NCBI RefSeq assembly: GCF_000767465.1
Contig: NZ_CP009291.1
Location: forward strand, 1,691,501-1,755,500
Direction of reading: 5' to 3'
Source: Novosphingobium pentaromativorans US6-1
GTDB taxonomy: Bacteria > Pseudomonadota > Alphaproteobacteria > Sphingomonadales > Sphingomonadaceae
DNA: 64,000 bases
The notes under the pieces are model-generated. The model was not told the origin of the DNA and did not search any database. It worked only from the letters and a program-made list of their open reading frames with translations. The first letter of the stretch is position 1, and the number at the start of each line of letters is the position of its first letter. Shown in pieces: positions 33,462 through 42,912 of this stretch. The position numbers and the translations under genes were made by a program.

Positions 33462-34364
33462 TACAATCTGCTCCGGCGGGGGCGTTGGCTGCTGAGCGTG
33501 CATCCAGTCCGCAGCCTGCTGCGCCTTGCTGGCAGCCGTGAAGATCGCGCGTGAGTCATTCTTCAACACCTCGAGCCAGGAGGCAATGTACGCTGCATGA
33601 TCGGGACGTGGGTGATGCGCGATGCCGAGGTCCGCGAGCACGAGGCCGCTCAGAATCTCAACGCAGCACTCCTCGGCCGCATAAGCGGCGGAACCGAAGC
33701 GGCCGGAGAGGTCGCGATCGAGCCGATGCTTGGCTCCTGAGGCGTGGCCGTTCTCGTGAAGCCAGACACCGTAAAAAGAGGCAGCGTCGCGGAAACACTC
33801 GAACGGGGGCATGCACACCGTATCCGTCGAGGGGCGATAATAGGCCTCCGAACCGCCAAAGACAGTCGCGATACCCAGGCTGGAAATGAACGCTTCCGCT
33901 GCGGCATGGCGCGCCGTGTCCGGGAGCATCGTGATGGGCGGCACCTCATAGCCATCAACCTGCGCCACGTTGAAGACGGAAAATGCGCGCGCGAACATCT
34001 TGCGATGGCCATTCTCGTCCTCATCGCTGTCATCGTCGGCAGCGGAAGACACCTGCTTCCAGAACACCACGGTGGTGGCGTGCTCGCCCTTGCGGACTTG
34101 CGCGCCGGCCTCGATCCATTGGCGATAGGTGCCCCACAGCCCATCGCTGTAGCCGCCCGCCATCGCCGCCACCCAGAGCGCCACGGTGTTTATGCCGCGA
34201 TAGCGCTTGGCCGAACTGACGTTGGTCGGGCGCGCAACGCTGGTGCCATGATGATGCCAAGGTGCGCGCCAGTCACCGGCCCCGTTCTCAATAGCTGCGA
34301 TAATCTCGGCGGTGACGCGCGTGTAGACGTCAGCGCGCTCGCCAGCCTGCTTGCGATATGCCAT
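33396..34364 (-). CDS. ardC: ArdC-like anti-restriction protein
   Basis: A 322-residue protein. The N-terminal ArdC single-strand DNA-binding domain has VYTRVTAEIIAAIENGAGDW and the KRYRGINTVALWVAAM signature. The C-terminal zinc-metalloprotease-like domain has the HExxH motif in WLHENGHASG and a distal Glu region (AAEECCVEILSGL). ArdC proteins protect incoming plasmid DNA from restriction in the new host. ATG 34364 is six bases after AGGAG; the ATG two codons earlier touches that site. It lies inside element B and is its only apparent cargo. Confidence 0.85.
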   Translation of the reverse strand: MAYRKQAGERADVYTRVTAEIIAAIENGAGDWRAPWHHHGTSVARPTNVSSAKRYRGINTVALWVAAMAGGYSDGLWGTYRQWIEAGAQVRKGEHATTVVFWKQVSSAADDDSDEDENGHRKMFARAFSVFNVAQVDGYEVPPITMLPDTARHAAAEAFISSLGIATVFGGSEAYYRPSTDTVCMPPFECFRDAASFYGVWLHENGHASGAKHRLDRDLSGRFGSAAYAAEECCVEILSGLVLADLGIAHHPRPDHAAYIASWLEVLKNDSRAIFTAASKAQQAADWMHAQQPTPPPEQIVSSPQDGDDVAGVGISPAFLAA

Positions 34365-34459
34365 GTTCATCTCCTGGGAAATGGCCGCGAGCGCACGTCG
34401 GCATCGCCCGCATCGGGGCGCGCACGGGGCTCAGCGGTGCGATGGAAAGATTAGTGAGC

Positions 34460-34490
34460 CGTCGGTGAGACAGGTTGACTGTTCAGATAA
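34460..34490 (-). repeat. Element B right end (tnpC-side terminal repeat)
   Basis: On the minus strand it begins TTATCTGAACAG and contains AACCTGTCTCACCGACG at offset 15-31. It resembles the tnpC-side end of element A (GACCTGTCTTA). Confidence 0.75.
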
Positions 34491-34978
34491 CGCCCGTAAT
34501 CGGGGCCCGTGACCGCGCGCAGTTCGGTACGGCCGTCGTCGGTCTGGAGCAGCTTCACCTGTTCGCCGCGATGGGAGAGTAGGCCGTGTTGCATGTTGAT
34601 CCCGGCAAGGGCCGCAGGCAGCGTGCGCAGATAGGACGCGGGCGCCCCTACCAGGCTCGCGAGCTGACCGAAGGACCAGTTGGTCGGGGCAATCGGCGTG
34701 TCGTCGCCGGGCGCGATCAGCGTGAGCAGTTCCGGATCCTCGCTACGCGCCTCGACACGGACAGACCTGCTTTCGACGATCCGTGTGGTCGCCTGATCGG
34801 CCCGGCGGCGCACGCTGGCGTGAAGGTCGGTGAGTGAGAGATAACGTTCGTCGTCCGGGCGCGAGAACCATTCGGATGAAACGCGGGAGATGTTCTGGCC
34901 ACGCGAGATATCGACGCGGTATCCGCCGCTGACGGGCGCGTCTGAGGGTTGCTCGATGATGCGGGCGATGGTGGCCAT
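34491..34978 (-). pseudogene. DUF932 protein, N-terminal piece cut by element B
   Basis: The frame starts MATIARIIEQPSDAPVSGGY with AGGAA upstream of ATG 34978. It runs 162 codons through INMQHGLLSHRGEQVKLLQT to ELRAVTGPDYGR, where normal family members continue IWDHEL. Here it enters element B and stops 13 codons later (34451). The rest is at 27274-27619 and 24350-24727. DUF932 proteins are frequent plasmid and phage accessory proteins, possibly with a role in replication or DNA handling, which is not established. Confidence 0.85.
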
Positions 34979-35064
34979 GGTGGTGTTCCTCGAAGATGGT
35001 GATGATCAAAAGCCCGAAGCGTCGCCGCCCTCAGGCTCATCCTCTTCATCCCCCTTCCCTTTCG

Positions 35065-35799
35065 TCACATGGCAGTTGACCCCGCCCCGTTGGGGCCGGC
35101 GATCAGCGGTTGCCATTCGTAAAGCAGGTGAGCATCCGGATCGTGTTCGTTCCCGATCGCGATCCGCACCAGGCGTCCATCGCAGGCAAAATTGGCGGCG
35201 CGCGGGAAATCGCAGTAGCTGCGCCCTTCGAACACGAAATCCCGGGAGCGAACCTCAATGATCTTGCGCGCTGCGCCCAGTGCGCGATGGGTGAAGGGTG
35301 CGTGCAGGAGGGTGAGGGTATCGCCGGGTTTGAGGCGCTTCCTGAAGCTGGCGAGCGAGACCAGATTGTCGACCGGATTGGCCTTCCCGCGCCGGGCAGC
35401 GAGCGCCGCCCAATAGGCCTGCCTAATGGCGACTTCTGCATAGAACGAGCAGTTCCAGTAATCCTGGAGCGGGTTGGTGCGGCAAAAGCCGAAGCGCTCG
35501 ATCTGATCGCGCACCGTCGTGATGAACGTCTCCTGCGCGTCGCGCGTTGACAGATCACGCGGAGCGTCGAGAACTTCGGCCGTGATCTTGCGGCCACCGG
35601 TAAATCGCTCGCTGCGAAGGGCGAAGCGGATTTCAGGGAAATGGTTCGCAAGGTGCGTTTCGATCCGGCGGCACAATGTGCTGTGGTCCTCGGACGCACG
35701 ATAGAGGTCGCCCTGATAGTGGAAATTGCCGCGTTCGTCGTAGGGGGTCTCGCTGTAGAGGCGCGCGGGCGCCTCCACCGGGGTGGTGGATGGCATCAT
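35065..35799 (-). CDS. Conserved plasmid protein, function unknown
   Basis: About 244 residues. I prefer the start at MMPSTTPVEAP because AAAAGGA precedes it; the frame runs five codons further (MKKDT). The protein looks soluble and mixed alpha/beta: SETPYDERGNFHYQGDLYRA, CRRIETHLANHFPEIRFAL, PLQDYWNCSFYAEVAIRQAY, and YCDFPRAANFACDGRLVRIA. No catalytic signature is apparent. It precedes the DUF932 gene by about 90 bases on the same strand and probably belongs to the same accessory operon. Confidence 0.75.
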   Translation of the reverse strand: MMPSTTPVEAPARLYSETPYDERGNFHYQGDLYRASEDHSTLCRRIETHLANHFPEIRFALRSERFTGGRKITAEVLDAPRDLSTRDAQETFITTVRDQIERFGFCRTNPLQDYWNCSFYAEVAIRQAYWAALAARRGKANPVDNLVSLASFRKRLKPGDTLTLLHAPFTHRALGAARKIIEVRSRDFVFEGRSYCDFPRAANFACDGRLVRIAIGNEHDPDAHLLYEWQPLIAGPNGAGSTAM

Positions 35800-35830
35800 C
35801 GTGTCCTTTTTCATTGAGTAAGAAGGAGTG

Positions 35831-36466
35831 TCAGACGCGGCCCGCGGCTACCCAGGCCCAGTACCCGAGCCGGGTGTCGTCATTGGCCACTTCGGCCTGC
35901 CAATCGGCGATGGGATATTCGGGATCCTCGCTCCAGCCATTGCGGCTTTCAGCGGCAGTGGCTGCATGAGATTTTCGCGACAGCATGTCATTCAGCACGG
36001 CGCCTGTGGTCTTGAAGACCATACCATCGGCAAAGATCGCGCAGGCCCCGCCCCCGAATTCACCCACCTTGGGACGAGAGCAACTGCATGCCCATTCGAA
36101 CCCGATGGGCGCCTGACGCAGGGTTTCCTGGCAGCAATGCCGGATCAGCTGCGCGAGAGCATCCGGCTGGAAGTCAGTGGTCGAATAGAGGCAGACGGTG
36201 GATAGTTCCGGACGGTCACGCGGGTTTTCGGCTGCGAATTCCACGCCAAAGTCCGGAAAATCCGGATCGGCAAAGATGGCAAGAAACCCGCTCCACGGCT
36301 CGTCCGGATTGACCGGCGGAAAGGCGGCCAAAAACTCCGGCGATGGATCCTTGGGGGTGTCTTCGGCCATGAAGGCGTAGCTCGCCTCGAATGCCTCCTC
36401 GATCAGCGCCAGTTCGGCATGGGTGCAACTGAAGGAGAAACTGCCTTGGATGTAGGTGTCAGCCAT
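35831..36466 (-). CDS. Conserved plasmid protein, function unknown
   Basis: A 211-residue protein starting MADTYIQGSFSFSCTHAELA. Acidic, with aromatic-rich segments (FPPVNPDEPWSGFLAIFADP, FEWACSCSRPKVGEFGGGAC) and a WxxD/N-rich C-terminus. It overlaps the end of the upstream gene by eight bases, indicating coupled translation. Not recognised; membrane segments and known catalytic motifs are not visible. Confidence 0.75.
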   Translation of the reverse strand: MADTYIQGSFSFSCTHAELALIEEAFEASYAFMAEDTPKDPSPEFLAAFPPVNPDEPWSGFLAIFADPDFPDFGVEFAAENPRDRPELSTVCLYSTTDFQPDALAQLIRHCCQETLRQAPIGFEWACSCSRPKVGEFGGGACAIFADGMVFKTTGAVLNDMLSRKSHAATAAESRNGWSEDPEYPIADWQAEVANDDTRLGYWAWVAAGRV

Positions 36467-36944
36467 TGTCCGTTTCCCCATTCACGTCGATGCATGCAGG
36501 GCCGCCTGCGATGGTGACTGGCGGGGGCTGGAATTCCGCGCTTTCGAACCATGCTTCGATCGCCTCCATGGTTCCAAGCGCGCAGATCATGCTGTGGGCA
36601 AGGACGATTTCCTCGTTCTCGGTCATGTCGAACTGTGCGGGCGTGCCGGTGCCGGTAAAGACCACGCGCTCAGGTCCGAAAACACCGCTGCAGCTGCCGG
36701 AATCGCGTACAAAGGCGATGCCATGGTCTTCGCAGAACTGCTCGGTCCACTCGAACATGCCGCCGGGCTGCGCATAGGCGAAGGCCGCGAGGGTCTCGCC
36801 GGGACGCAGCGATGCAGGATCGAGTGGCTCGCCTTCCCAGTCGGCGCGCCCTCCGTCGCGGTCAATCGCTTCGAACAGGCCAGAAATACACACATGAGGG
36901 ATCACACCGCCGATGAGGATCGATGCACTTGCCCGGTCAGCCAT
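36459..36944 (-). CDS. Conserved plasmid protein, function unknown
   Basis: A 161-residue protein starting MADRASASILIGGVIPHVCI with GGAGA upstream of ATG 36944. A glycine-rich N-terminal strand region is followed by LFEAIDRDGGRADWEGEPLD and a helical segment around LAHSMICALGTMEAIEAWF. The stop lies inside the start of the next gene. Together with the two genes to its left it forms a run of small plasmid proteins of unknown role between the strawberry-notch and DUF932 genes. Confidence 0.72.
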   Translation of the reverse strand: MADRASASILIGGVIPHVCISGLFEAIDRDGGRADWEGEPLDPASLRPGETLAAFAYAQPGGMFEWTEQFCEDHGIAFVRDSGSCSGVFGPERVVFTGTGTPAQFDMTENEEIVLAHSMICALGTMEAIEAWFESAEFQPPPVTIAGGPACIDVNGETDNG

Positions 36945-37018
36945 CTGGGTTCTCCATATTTGAGGTTCTGAAATGCGCGCCCGGCCAACCGGGCGCACCT
37001 ACCCTCCCCCCACTCCCT

Positions 37019-39148
37019 TCACGAGCCAGGGCGTGATGGTGCGGATGCCGGAGCCGAGAACCCTTGCGATATCGCGGAAAGGACCTCTTCAGCCCGATCG
37101 AGGGGCACGAAAATGCGCGTGGTGTACTGGATCACCTCGGTGAAGCAGCCCCGCGCCTTGAGCCAGTCCCGGTCGCCGGGACCGGCACCGCGCAGTTCCA
37201 GGCGGCGGCTGTTGTTGACGAAGACCGAGGCCAGGCGAACGCCGTCGAGCCCGGGAACAGGCACACCGCCGTCGCTTCGCGCGGCAGCAATCAGTTCGGC
37301 CGGCGTCAGGCGCACGGATGCTGCAAGGCCAAACTCGGCCTGAAGTTTCTCGACGGCGGCCGGCATAACGATCCGGCCGAGCAATGCTTCGCTGGTCCTG
37401 TCGGTAATCCTCCAGACCCGAACATCGTCCGATGGGAGCTTGTGCCAGACCGGCAGCAGGAGCCCGGTCGCCAGGCTGATGGTCTCGACATCAAGCTGGG
37501 CCGAGGCTGCCGTCACTTCGGTCTCCCACAATGTGCGGAACGCATCCTGCTCGATCGGCTGCCAGTGGGTGCCCTCCAGGGCATGCGCGGACAGGCGTTC
37601 GCTTCCTGTGGGCCGGACCAGTTGGCACATGGGCACCGGGCGCCCCTCGTCATCGGTGATCGACCAGGAGGGAACGCGCAGCGCGACCTTGCCCGAGCGG
37701 CCGTTCCGCAGCCAGGCAACGCCCTCGGTGCCTTCCCACATGCGCGTGAGCCGCGCCCATGACATGGTGCGCGGTTTGGTGTGAAGTTCGAGGCGCAGCA
37801 GGCGTGTCTGCGCACCGGTGACGGGATCCGTGCGCAAGACCTGCTCCCCAAGCGGCACGACCCGTTCGGCGACAATGGTCTCGACGCCCAGATCGAGCGT
37901 GCCCGCCTCGCGCGCGGCATCGATACGGGCCTGGATGAGCCCGCCATATTCCTCGAAAATGGCATTCTGCGCCGCGATTCTGAGCGCCAGGATGCGATTG
38001 AGCCAGCGCTGGATCGGCGGTAGGCGCTCCAGCAGAGCGCCGCTATCATCCTCGACCAGCTTGAGACCGGTCATGTTCGTAAAGTCGGGAAGTGTTGTGC
38101 TGGAAAGCTTGCCGGCGTGCAGCAGGTGATACCACTGGGTCAGGGCTTCGCGGGCATAGGTACTTTCGAGGCTGTCAGCCGGGTTGAAGAGGTTCTGCCC
38201 GCCAGTCTGGCGCTGGCCGCGCGTCAGTGCCCCCAGGCTGTCGAGCCGCCGTGCGATGGTACTGATGAACCGTCGCTCGCCCTTGCAGTCGGTGGTAACG
38301 GGACGGAAGACCGGCGCACTGGCCTGGTTAGTACGATGGGTGCGCCCGAGCCCCTGGATGGCGCTTGCCGCCTTCCAGCCCGGTTCGAGCAGGAAGTGAA
38401 TGCGGCGTTTCCCGGCGCTGCCGCTGCCCAGGTCAGCGTGGTAGGAACGCCCCGTGCCGCCGGCATCGGAAAAGGCGAGAATCGGCTTGCGGCCGGCCAT
38501 GAAGGCATCGCTGTCAGCCTTGCGCGCGCCGGGGCTGCGCGTTTCCAGTTTCTGGTTGCCGTGCGGATCGAGAACAATGCGTTTGGTCCGGCCAGTCACT
38601 TCAGCGACTGCATCCTTGCCGAAGTGGGCGATCAAGGCATCGAGCGCAGCGGGAATGGGCGGCATGCCGCACAGCTGCTCGATCAGATCGTCGCGCGCAG
38701 CCATGGCTTCGCGGCACGGCACCGGCGCGCCGTGTTCGTCGACCATCAGTTCGGAACGGGCGGTGCCATCGCTGGCCGTGAATACCCGCATCTGCCGGGT
38801 CGGAAAGGCATTCCTGAGGTAATCCACAAGCCCGTCCCTGGGCGAAACGTCCACAGCGAGATGCGCGCGCTCCTGCGCCGAGAGGCCCGACAGGCGCCGT
38901 TCAAGGACGGCTTCCCCCGTCGTCACCAGTTGCACGACGGCGGCATGGCCGGTCGCGACTTCGGTTTCGATCGCCCGGATCAGGCTCGGCATCTTCATCG
39001 ACAGGAGCACCTGGCTGAAGAAACGCTGCTTGGCACTTTCGAACCGGGAGAGCGCCGAACCCTTGGCCTGCGCGTTCAGGGTATCGCCCGACATGCGATC
39101 GACGACGCCGGTGGCTTTCAGGGCCTCGTCCAAGTGCTGATGTATGAT
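37019..39148 (-). pseudogene. Strawberry-notch-type helicase, C-terminal part, cut by the RIT element
   Basis: From 39148 the frame reads IIHQHLDEALKATGVVDR and continues 710 codons to 37019. It contains SNF2/strawberry-notch helicase C-terminal motifs: KPILAFSDAGGTGRSYHADL and SAIQGLGRTHRTNQASAPVF (the arginine finger region), and a C-terminal domain ending in low-complexity serine/proline. The N-terminal 735 codons, ending YADAWAI, lie at 42979-45183. Joined, they make about 1443 residues, the usual length. These proteins are very common on sphingomonad plasmids, role unknown. The part has no good start of its own. Confidence 0.85.
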
Positions 39149-39151
39149 TCC

Positions 39152-39191
39152 TTATCGCGAGGAAGCGATAATGCGCAGGAACGCGGCGTAG
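39152..39191 (+). repeat. RIT element left terminal inverted repeat
   Basis: Starts TTATCGCGAGGAAGCG and ends GGAACGCGGCGTAG. All 40 bases match the complement of the right repeat. A further inverted copy of its ATAATGCGCAGGAA segment (39168-39181) occurs at 39222-39235. Confidence 0.93.
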
Positions 39192-39236
39192 GCCCCGCCA
39201 GACTGCGGAACATTACGGCATTTCCTGCGCATTATT

Positions 39237-40241
39237 TCACAGGGTGTCGAGCCACTCCATCAGGCTGGCATCCCGTTTCCACGAAGGGGGTACGTTGCTC
39301 GCCGCCGGCGCACCCACCTGTTCCAGCGCCTTTCGCTTGGTCTCGAGATTGGCCTGTGCGTAGTGGTTGGTCGTGTCGAGGCTGACATGCCCCAGCCAAC
39401 TGCGGATAACGGTAATGTCCACTCCGGCTGCTACAAGGTGGACGGCGGTTGCGTGCCGGAAGCTGTGCGGCGTCACATGCTTGGACCGGAGCGACGGCAC
39501 AGCCTTGGCTGCCTCGTCAACATAGGCGGCGAGTTTGAACCGCACGCCCGACGCGCCCAGCGGCTTGCCATATCGGTTGACGAAGATGCGCTCGTCTGGC
39601 GCACGCGGTTGGCGTTCCAGTAACTTTTCGATCAACGTCACGGTTTCCGGCCAGAGCGGACAGATCCGTTCCTTGCGCCCCTTGCCATTGAGGCGAGCGC
39701 AGTGGGGTGCATCGAACCGGATCGCGTCGGGGCACAGATCAAGCGCTTCCTGGATCCGCGCGCCGCTGTTGTACAGGAACGAGAGCAACGCATGGTCGCG
39801 CATTCCCGCGACAGTGCTCCGATCGGGTTGGGCGAGAATCGCCTCGACTTCCGCCGGCTCGAGATAGCACGGCGCGGATGTCGGTTCCCGCTTGAGCGGT
39901 ACGGTCAGAACCTCTGCGCATTGCGCGACATATTCCGGATTCCTGTCCGCCACGAAGCTGAAGAAGCTGCGGATCGCGGCGAGCCGGCAGTTACGCGTGC
40001 CGATCGTGGACCCGCGCCCATGTTCGGTATGGTGGAGGAACGCGCGCACCTCGTCGGCAGAGATATCGGCCAGTGCGACTCGCGCGACCCCGCCGCCTTT
40101 TCGCTCGGCGATAAAGCGCAGCAACAGCCGCCAGGTGTCACGATAGGACCGGATCGTATGGACCGAAGCACTGCGTTGCTCGACCAGCCATTCCTGGAAG
40201 AACGCCCGCAACAGAGAGGGGAACGGGTCGCTTCTCGTCAT
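39237..40241 (-). CDS. RIT recombinase C (tyrosine recombinase)
   Basis: A 334-residue protein starting MTRSDPFPSLLRAFFQEWLV at ATG 40241 within the previous stop (ATGA). Core-binding domain at 15-110 (HTIRSYRDTWRLLLRFIAER). Catalytic residues are visible in YNSGARIQEALDLC (Arg), TPHSFRHATAVHLV (His-x-x-Arg) and WLGHVSLDTTNHYAQAN (His and Tyr). It is the last gene of the trio, and its stop lies in the subterminal repeat of the element. Confidence 0.9.
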   Translation of the reverse strand: MTRSDPFPSLLRAFFQEWLVEQRSASVHTIRSYRDTWRLLLRFIAERKGGGVARVALADISADEVRAFLHHTEHGRGSTIGTRNCRLAAIRSFFSFVADRNPEYVAQCAEVLTVPLKREPTSAPCYLEPAEVEAILAQPDRSTVAGMRDHALLSFLYNSGARIQEALDLCPDAIRFDAPHCARLNGKGRKERICPLWPETVTLIEKLLERQPRAPDERIFVNRYGKPLGASGVRFKLAAYVDEAAKAVPSLRSKHVTPHSFRHATAVHLVAAGVDITVIRSWLGHVSLDTTNHYAQANLETKRKALEQVGAPAASNVPPSWKRDASLMEWLDTL

Positions 40242-41593
40242 GGCCGCGCCTCCATGGTGAGGCATCGGGCGCCGACGGCACGGAAGCGTTCGCTTGCTTC
40301 CTGCAGCAGATCCTGCGTGACGGTGATGTAGACCAGCGTGGAGTTGATATCCCGGTGGCCCATGTAGGTGGAGAGGAAGTGCAGCTTGTCCTGCGGATTG
40401 ACGCCGGCCCGGTACCATTGGAGTATCCGGTTGACGACCATCGAATGGCGCAGATCGTGAACGCGCGGCCCCGTTCGCCCGGTCGGGGCCTTGAACCCGG
40501 CGCGGCGCATGACATCGGTGATCATCGTCGAGACAGACCGCGGCGTGTAGCGATCATTGAAGTGCCCGTGCCAGAACAGACCTGATTCCGGATTTTGCGG
40601 CGCACCTGCGCGCTGCCTTGCATCGATATAGGCGCGCAGTTCGGCGAGGACGCTGCCTGTCAATGGCAGGATCCGGGTCTTGTAGAACTTCGTTTGCCGG
40701 ATCGTGATCGTGCCCGACTGGAAGTCCACGTCGCCCAGATCGAGTCTGGCGAGTTCGCTGCGGCGCAGACCGGCACAATAGGCCAGAAGCACCATGGTGT
40801 AGAGGACCATCGGTCGCAGCGGTGCATTTGGCGACGGGTAGGAACGGGCAACATTGAGCATGTTCCGGACATCGGACGGGCTGAAGATATGCGGCCGCCG
40901 ATGTTCTCGCGCCACTTCCCGTTCGGGCCGGGCGTCAAAGCGTTTCGGCGGGATGCCGGGATCGAGGCGATGCCGCGCCTTGGTCAGGAGGCGCCCGAGC
41001 TTCTGGCATTCAGCCGCGTGATTGCGAGTTGGTTTGGCCGCCTTCCAGCACGCCAGCATGGTTTCAAGCGATGACCCGGCAAGTTCGGGGTTCGCCTGAA
41101 GGAACCGGTCGAACCGCAATATCCAGTGGCCCTGCGTTTCATACTGATAGCCCCGGCTGTGCATCAGCGCGACATGATCGCGCATGAAGTCGCCCAGCAC
41201 GCTGCCGAAGGGTGCAGGCTGTCGCAACGCGGCGAGTTCCTCATCGGGATTGGACGACGCCAGCGCGCGCCAGATCGGCTTGCTGTGTTTGACGTTGTAC
41301 CGACGGCGAAGCGCGACAATGGGATTGTCGGCGATCAGTCCGATTTCGGCGAGGTGGTCAAGGAAGCGATCGACGATGCAGACCTGGTTCAGCAATGTCG
41401 ACATTCGCCAGCGTCTTGCCATTTCCTTCAGCCAGGCCTCGAGCATCTGCCGGTCCACCGCCGGATGCCGGCGGGCAACATCTTCGAAGGTGCGAAGGAA
41501 CCAGCGATAGGTCGGTACGCTTCCCGGCCGGAACTGCGATTTTACCAGGAAGGCGTCGACGACGGTGCGATCGGGATCGTGCCAGGCGCTCAT
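40238..41593 (-). CDS. RIT recombinase B (tyrosine recombinase)
   Basis: A 451-residue protein starting MSAWHDPDRTVVDAFLVKSQ at ATG 41593 (ATGA overlap with recombinase A). Catalytic landmarks are AYCAGLRRSELARLDLGD (Arg), PRVHDLRHSMVVNRIL (His-x-x-Arg), and YMGHRDINSTLVYITVT (His and Tyr). Complete and typical of the middle recombinase of RIT elements. The three proteins are thought to act together on the two inverted ends. Confidence 0.9.
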   Translation of the reverse strand: MSAWHDPDRTVVDAFLVKSQFRPGSVPTYRWFLRTFEDVARRHPAVDRQMLEAWLKEMARRWRMSTLLNQVCIVDRFLDHLAEIGLIADNPIVALRRRYNVKHSKPIWRALASSNPDEELAALRQPAPFGSVLGDFMRDHVALMHSRGYQYETQGHWILRFDRFLQANPELAGSSLETMLACWKAAKPTRNHAAECQKLGRLLTKARHRLDPGIPPKRFDARPEREVAREHRRPHIFSPSDVRNMLNVARSYPSPNAPLRPMVLYTMVLLAYCAGLRRSELARLDLGDVDFQSGTITIRQTKFYKTRILPLTGSVLAELRAYIDARQRAGAPQNPESGLFWHGHFNDRYTPRSVSTMITDVMRRAGFKAPTGRTGPRVHDLRHSMVVNRILQWYRAGVNPQDKLHFLSTYMGHRDINSTLVYITVTQDLLQEASERFRAVGARCLTMEARP

Positions 41594-42822
41594 GACAGCA
41601 CCTCCATTCCAGGCACATCGAGTGCCACGGCTCGGAGATCATCTGTTGCCAGTTTGAGATAAGTATTGGTGGATTCGGTGGATCGATGCCCGAGCACGTC
41701 GCCGATAATCTTTTGCGGGACCGACGCCCGCAGCATTTCAACCGCACGGGCGTGACGGAACACATGCGGTCCCCGCTTCCCGGGCGGTTCGACGCCTGCG
41801 GCCGACAACCGTCCCCTGACCATGCCATACAGGTTCGTCATCGCGATATAGGGCGCGCAGGACCGGACGAAGACCTCCCGCGCTTCGGTCCGGGGCCGCC
41901 CATGGCGAAGGTAATCGAACAGCGCCTCGCCAACCGGCGCCAGGAGCGGCATGGCGGAATGCGCATTGGTCTTGGTGTGGCGGATATGCAGGGATTCTTC
42001 GCGCCAGTTCACGTCCTCAAGGCGCAGGCGACAGATTTCGCCTTCGCGCAGGCCATATGTCGCAAGCAGCTGAAGTATCGCATGATCGCGCAGCCCTCGC
42101 GGCGACAGGTCCGTCTTCGCAGCTGCCAGCACCGCCGCGATTTGCTCCGTGTCCAGCGTCGAGGGCACATCTTCATAGGCGTAGAGCATGGGACCGATGA
42201 TGTGCGGGGTGAGATCGGTCGGGATACGACCCGTCCGGTGCAGATAGCGGACCACCGAGCGGAGCCGCTCCGCAACATCCGCCAGTGACTTGCGCCGCAG
42301 GCCAGGCCCGCGCATGTCCATGTAGAGATCGACATCCCTGACATTCAGTGTTGCGAGACCAGCTCCGCCGCCGCGATCGAACTGCCAGCGCAGGAAGTTT
42401 CGTGCCTCCCACATCGCCGCCGCAATGCTCGCACTCGCCAGACCGCGTTCGTCGCGCAGCCATGCCTCGTATTCGCAGCAGATCGCATGGCGGAACGCCG
42501 CGTCGGGTCCGGTCAGTTCCGGTTCGGGAGGCCATTTGCCCTGGGCAAGCCGAAGCAGCTTGGAAATCGCCGTGCGCGGCAGCTTGTGCCAGCGTGGGCT
42601 GGGATCCCGGCCATACCGGGCCTGAAAATCCTCGATCGCATAGTGGAAATACTGATCGACCTGCCCGGGCGTCACGGATTCCACCCGGATATCGCATTCG
42701 GCCAGGTAATCGAGAAACGCACGAGCATAGAGGCGATGGTTCGCAACCACCACGGGATTGTAATTTCGCTCCGTCAGGAAATTCGTGAGCTTGGCGATCA
42801 GCTCATCGTGCAACTTCAACAT
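41590..42822 (-). CDS. RIT recombinase A (tyrosine recombinase)
   Basis: A 410-residue protein starting MLKLHDELIAKLTNFLTERN with GAGGAG upstream of ATG 42822; the frame is open 14 codons further. Catalytic landmarks: ATYGLREGEICRLRLED (Arg), GPHVFRHARAVEML (His-x-x-Arg), VLGHRSTESTNTYLKLA (His and Tyr). First gene of the trio, about 90 bp from the right repeat, which together with its subterminal copy probably overlaps the promoter. Confidence 0.9.
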   Translation of the reverse strand: MLKLHDELIAKLTNFLTERNYNPVVVANHRLYARAFLDYLAECDIRVESVTPGQVDQYFHYAIEDFQARYGRDPSPRWHKLPRTAISKLLRLAQGKWPPEPELTGPDAAFRHAICCEYEAWLRDERGLASASIAAAMWEARNFLRWQFDRGGGAGLATLNVRDVDLYMDMRGPGLRRKSLADVAERLRSVVRYLHRTGRIPTDLTPHIIGPMLYAYEDVPSTLDTEQIAAVLAAAKTDLSPRGLRDHAILQLLATYGLREGEICRLRLEDVNWREESLHIRHTKTNAHSAMPLLAPVGEALFDYLRHGRPRTEAREVFVRSCAPYIAMTNLYGMVRGRLSAAGVEPPGKRGPHVFRHARAVEMLRASVPQKIIGDVLGHRSTESTNTYLKLATDDLRAVALDVPGMEVLS

Positions 42823-42912
42823 GATTGTCTCCTCGGTTGGTCCAGAGACCGCCGAGGTTCGCAACCAAAATAATGCGCAGCAAATTTGCGCCAGATAACG
42901 GAAATTCCGCGA

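Larger units (their letters stand above)
27620..34490 (+). mobile_element. Element B: recombinase-quartet transposon carrying ardC
   Basis: A 6.87-kb insertion inside the DUF932 gene. The ends are imperfect inverted repeats beginning TTATC: the left contains CTTCAGGACCGTCTC, the right (minus strand) contains AACCTGTCTCACCGACG. It carries three tyrosine recombinases and a small helix-turn-helix protein in one plus-strand operon with four-base overlaps, then an ArdC gene on the minus strand. Outside the ends the six-base sequences are CGGCCA and CGCCCG, similar but not identical, as in Tn554-type insertion. Excision would rejoin DUF932 codons in frame. Confidence 0.78.
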
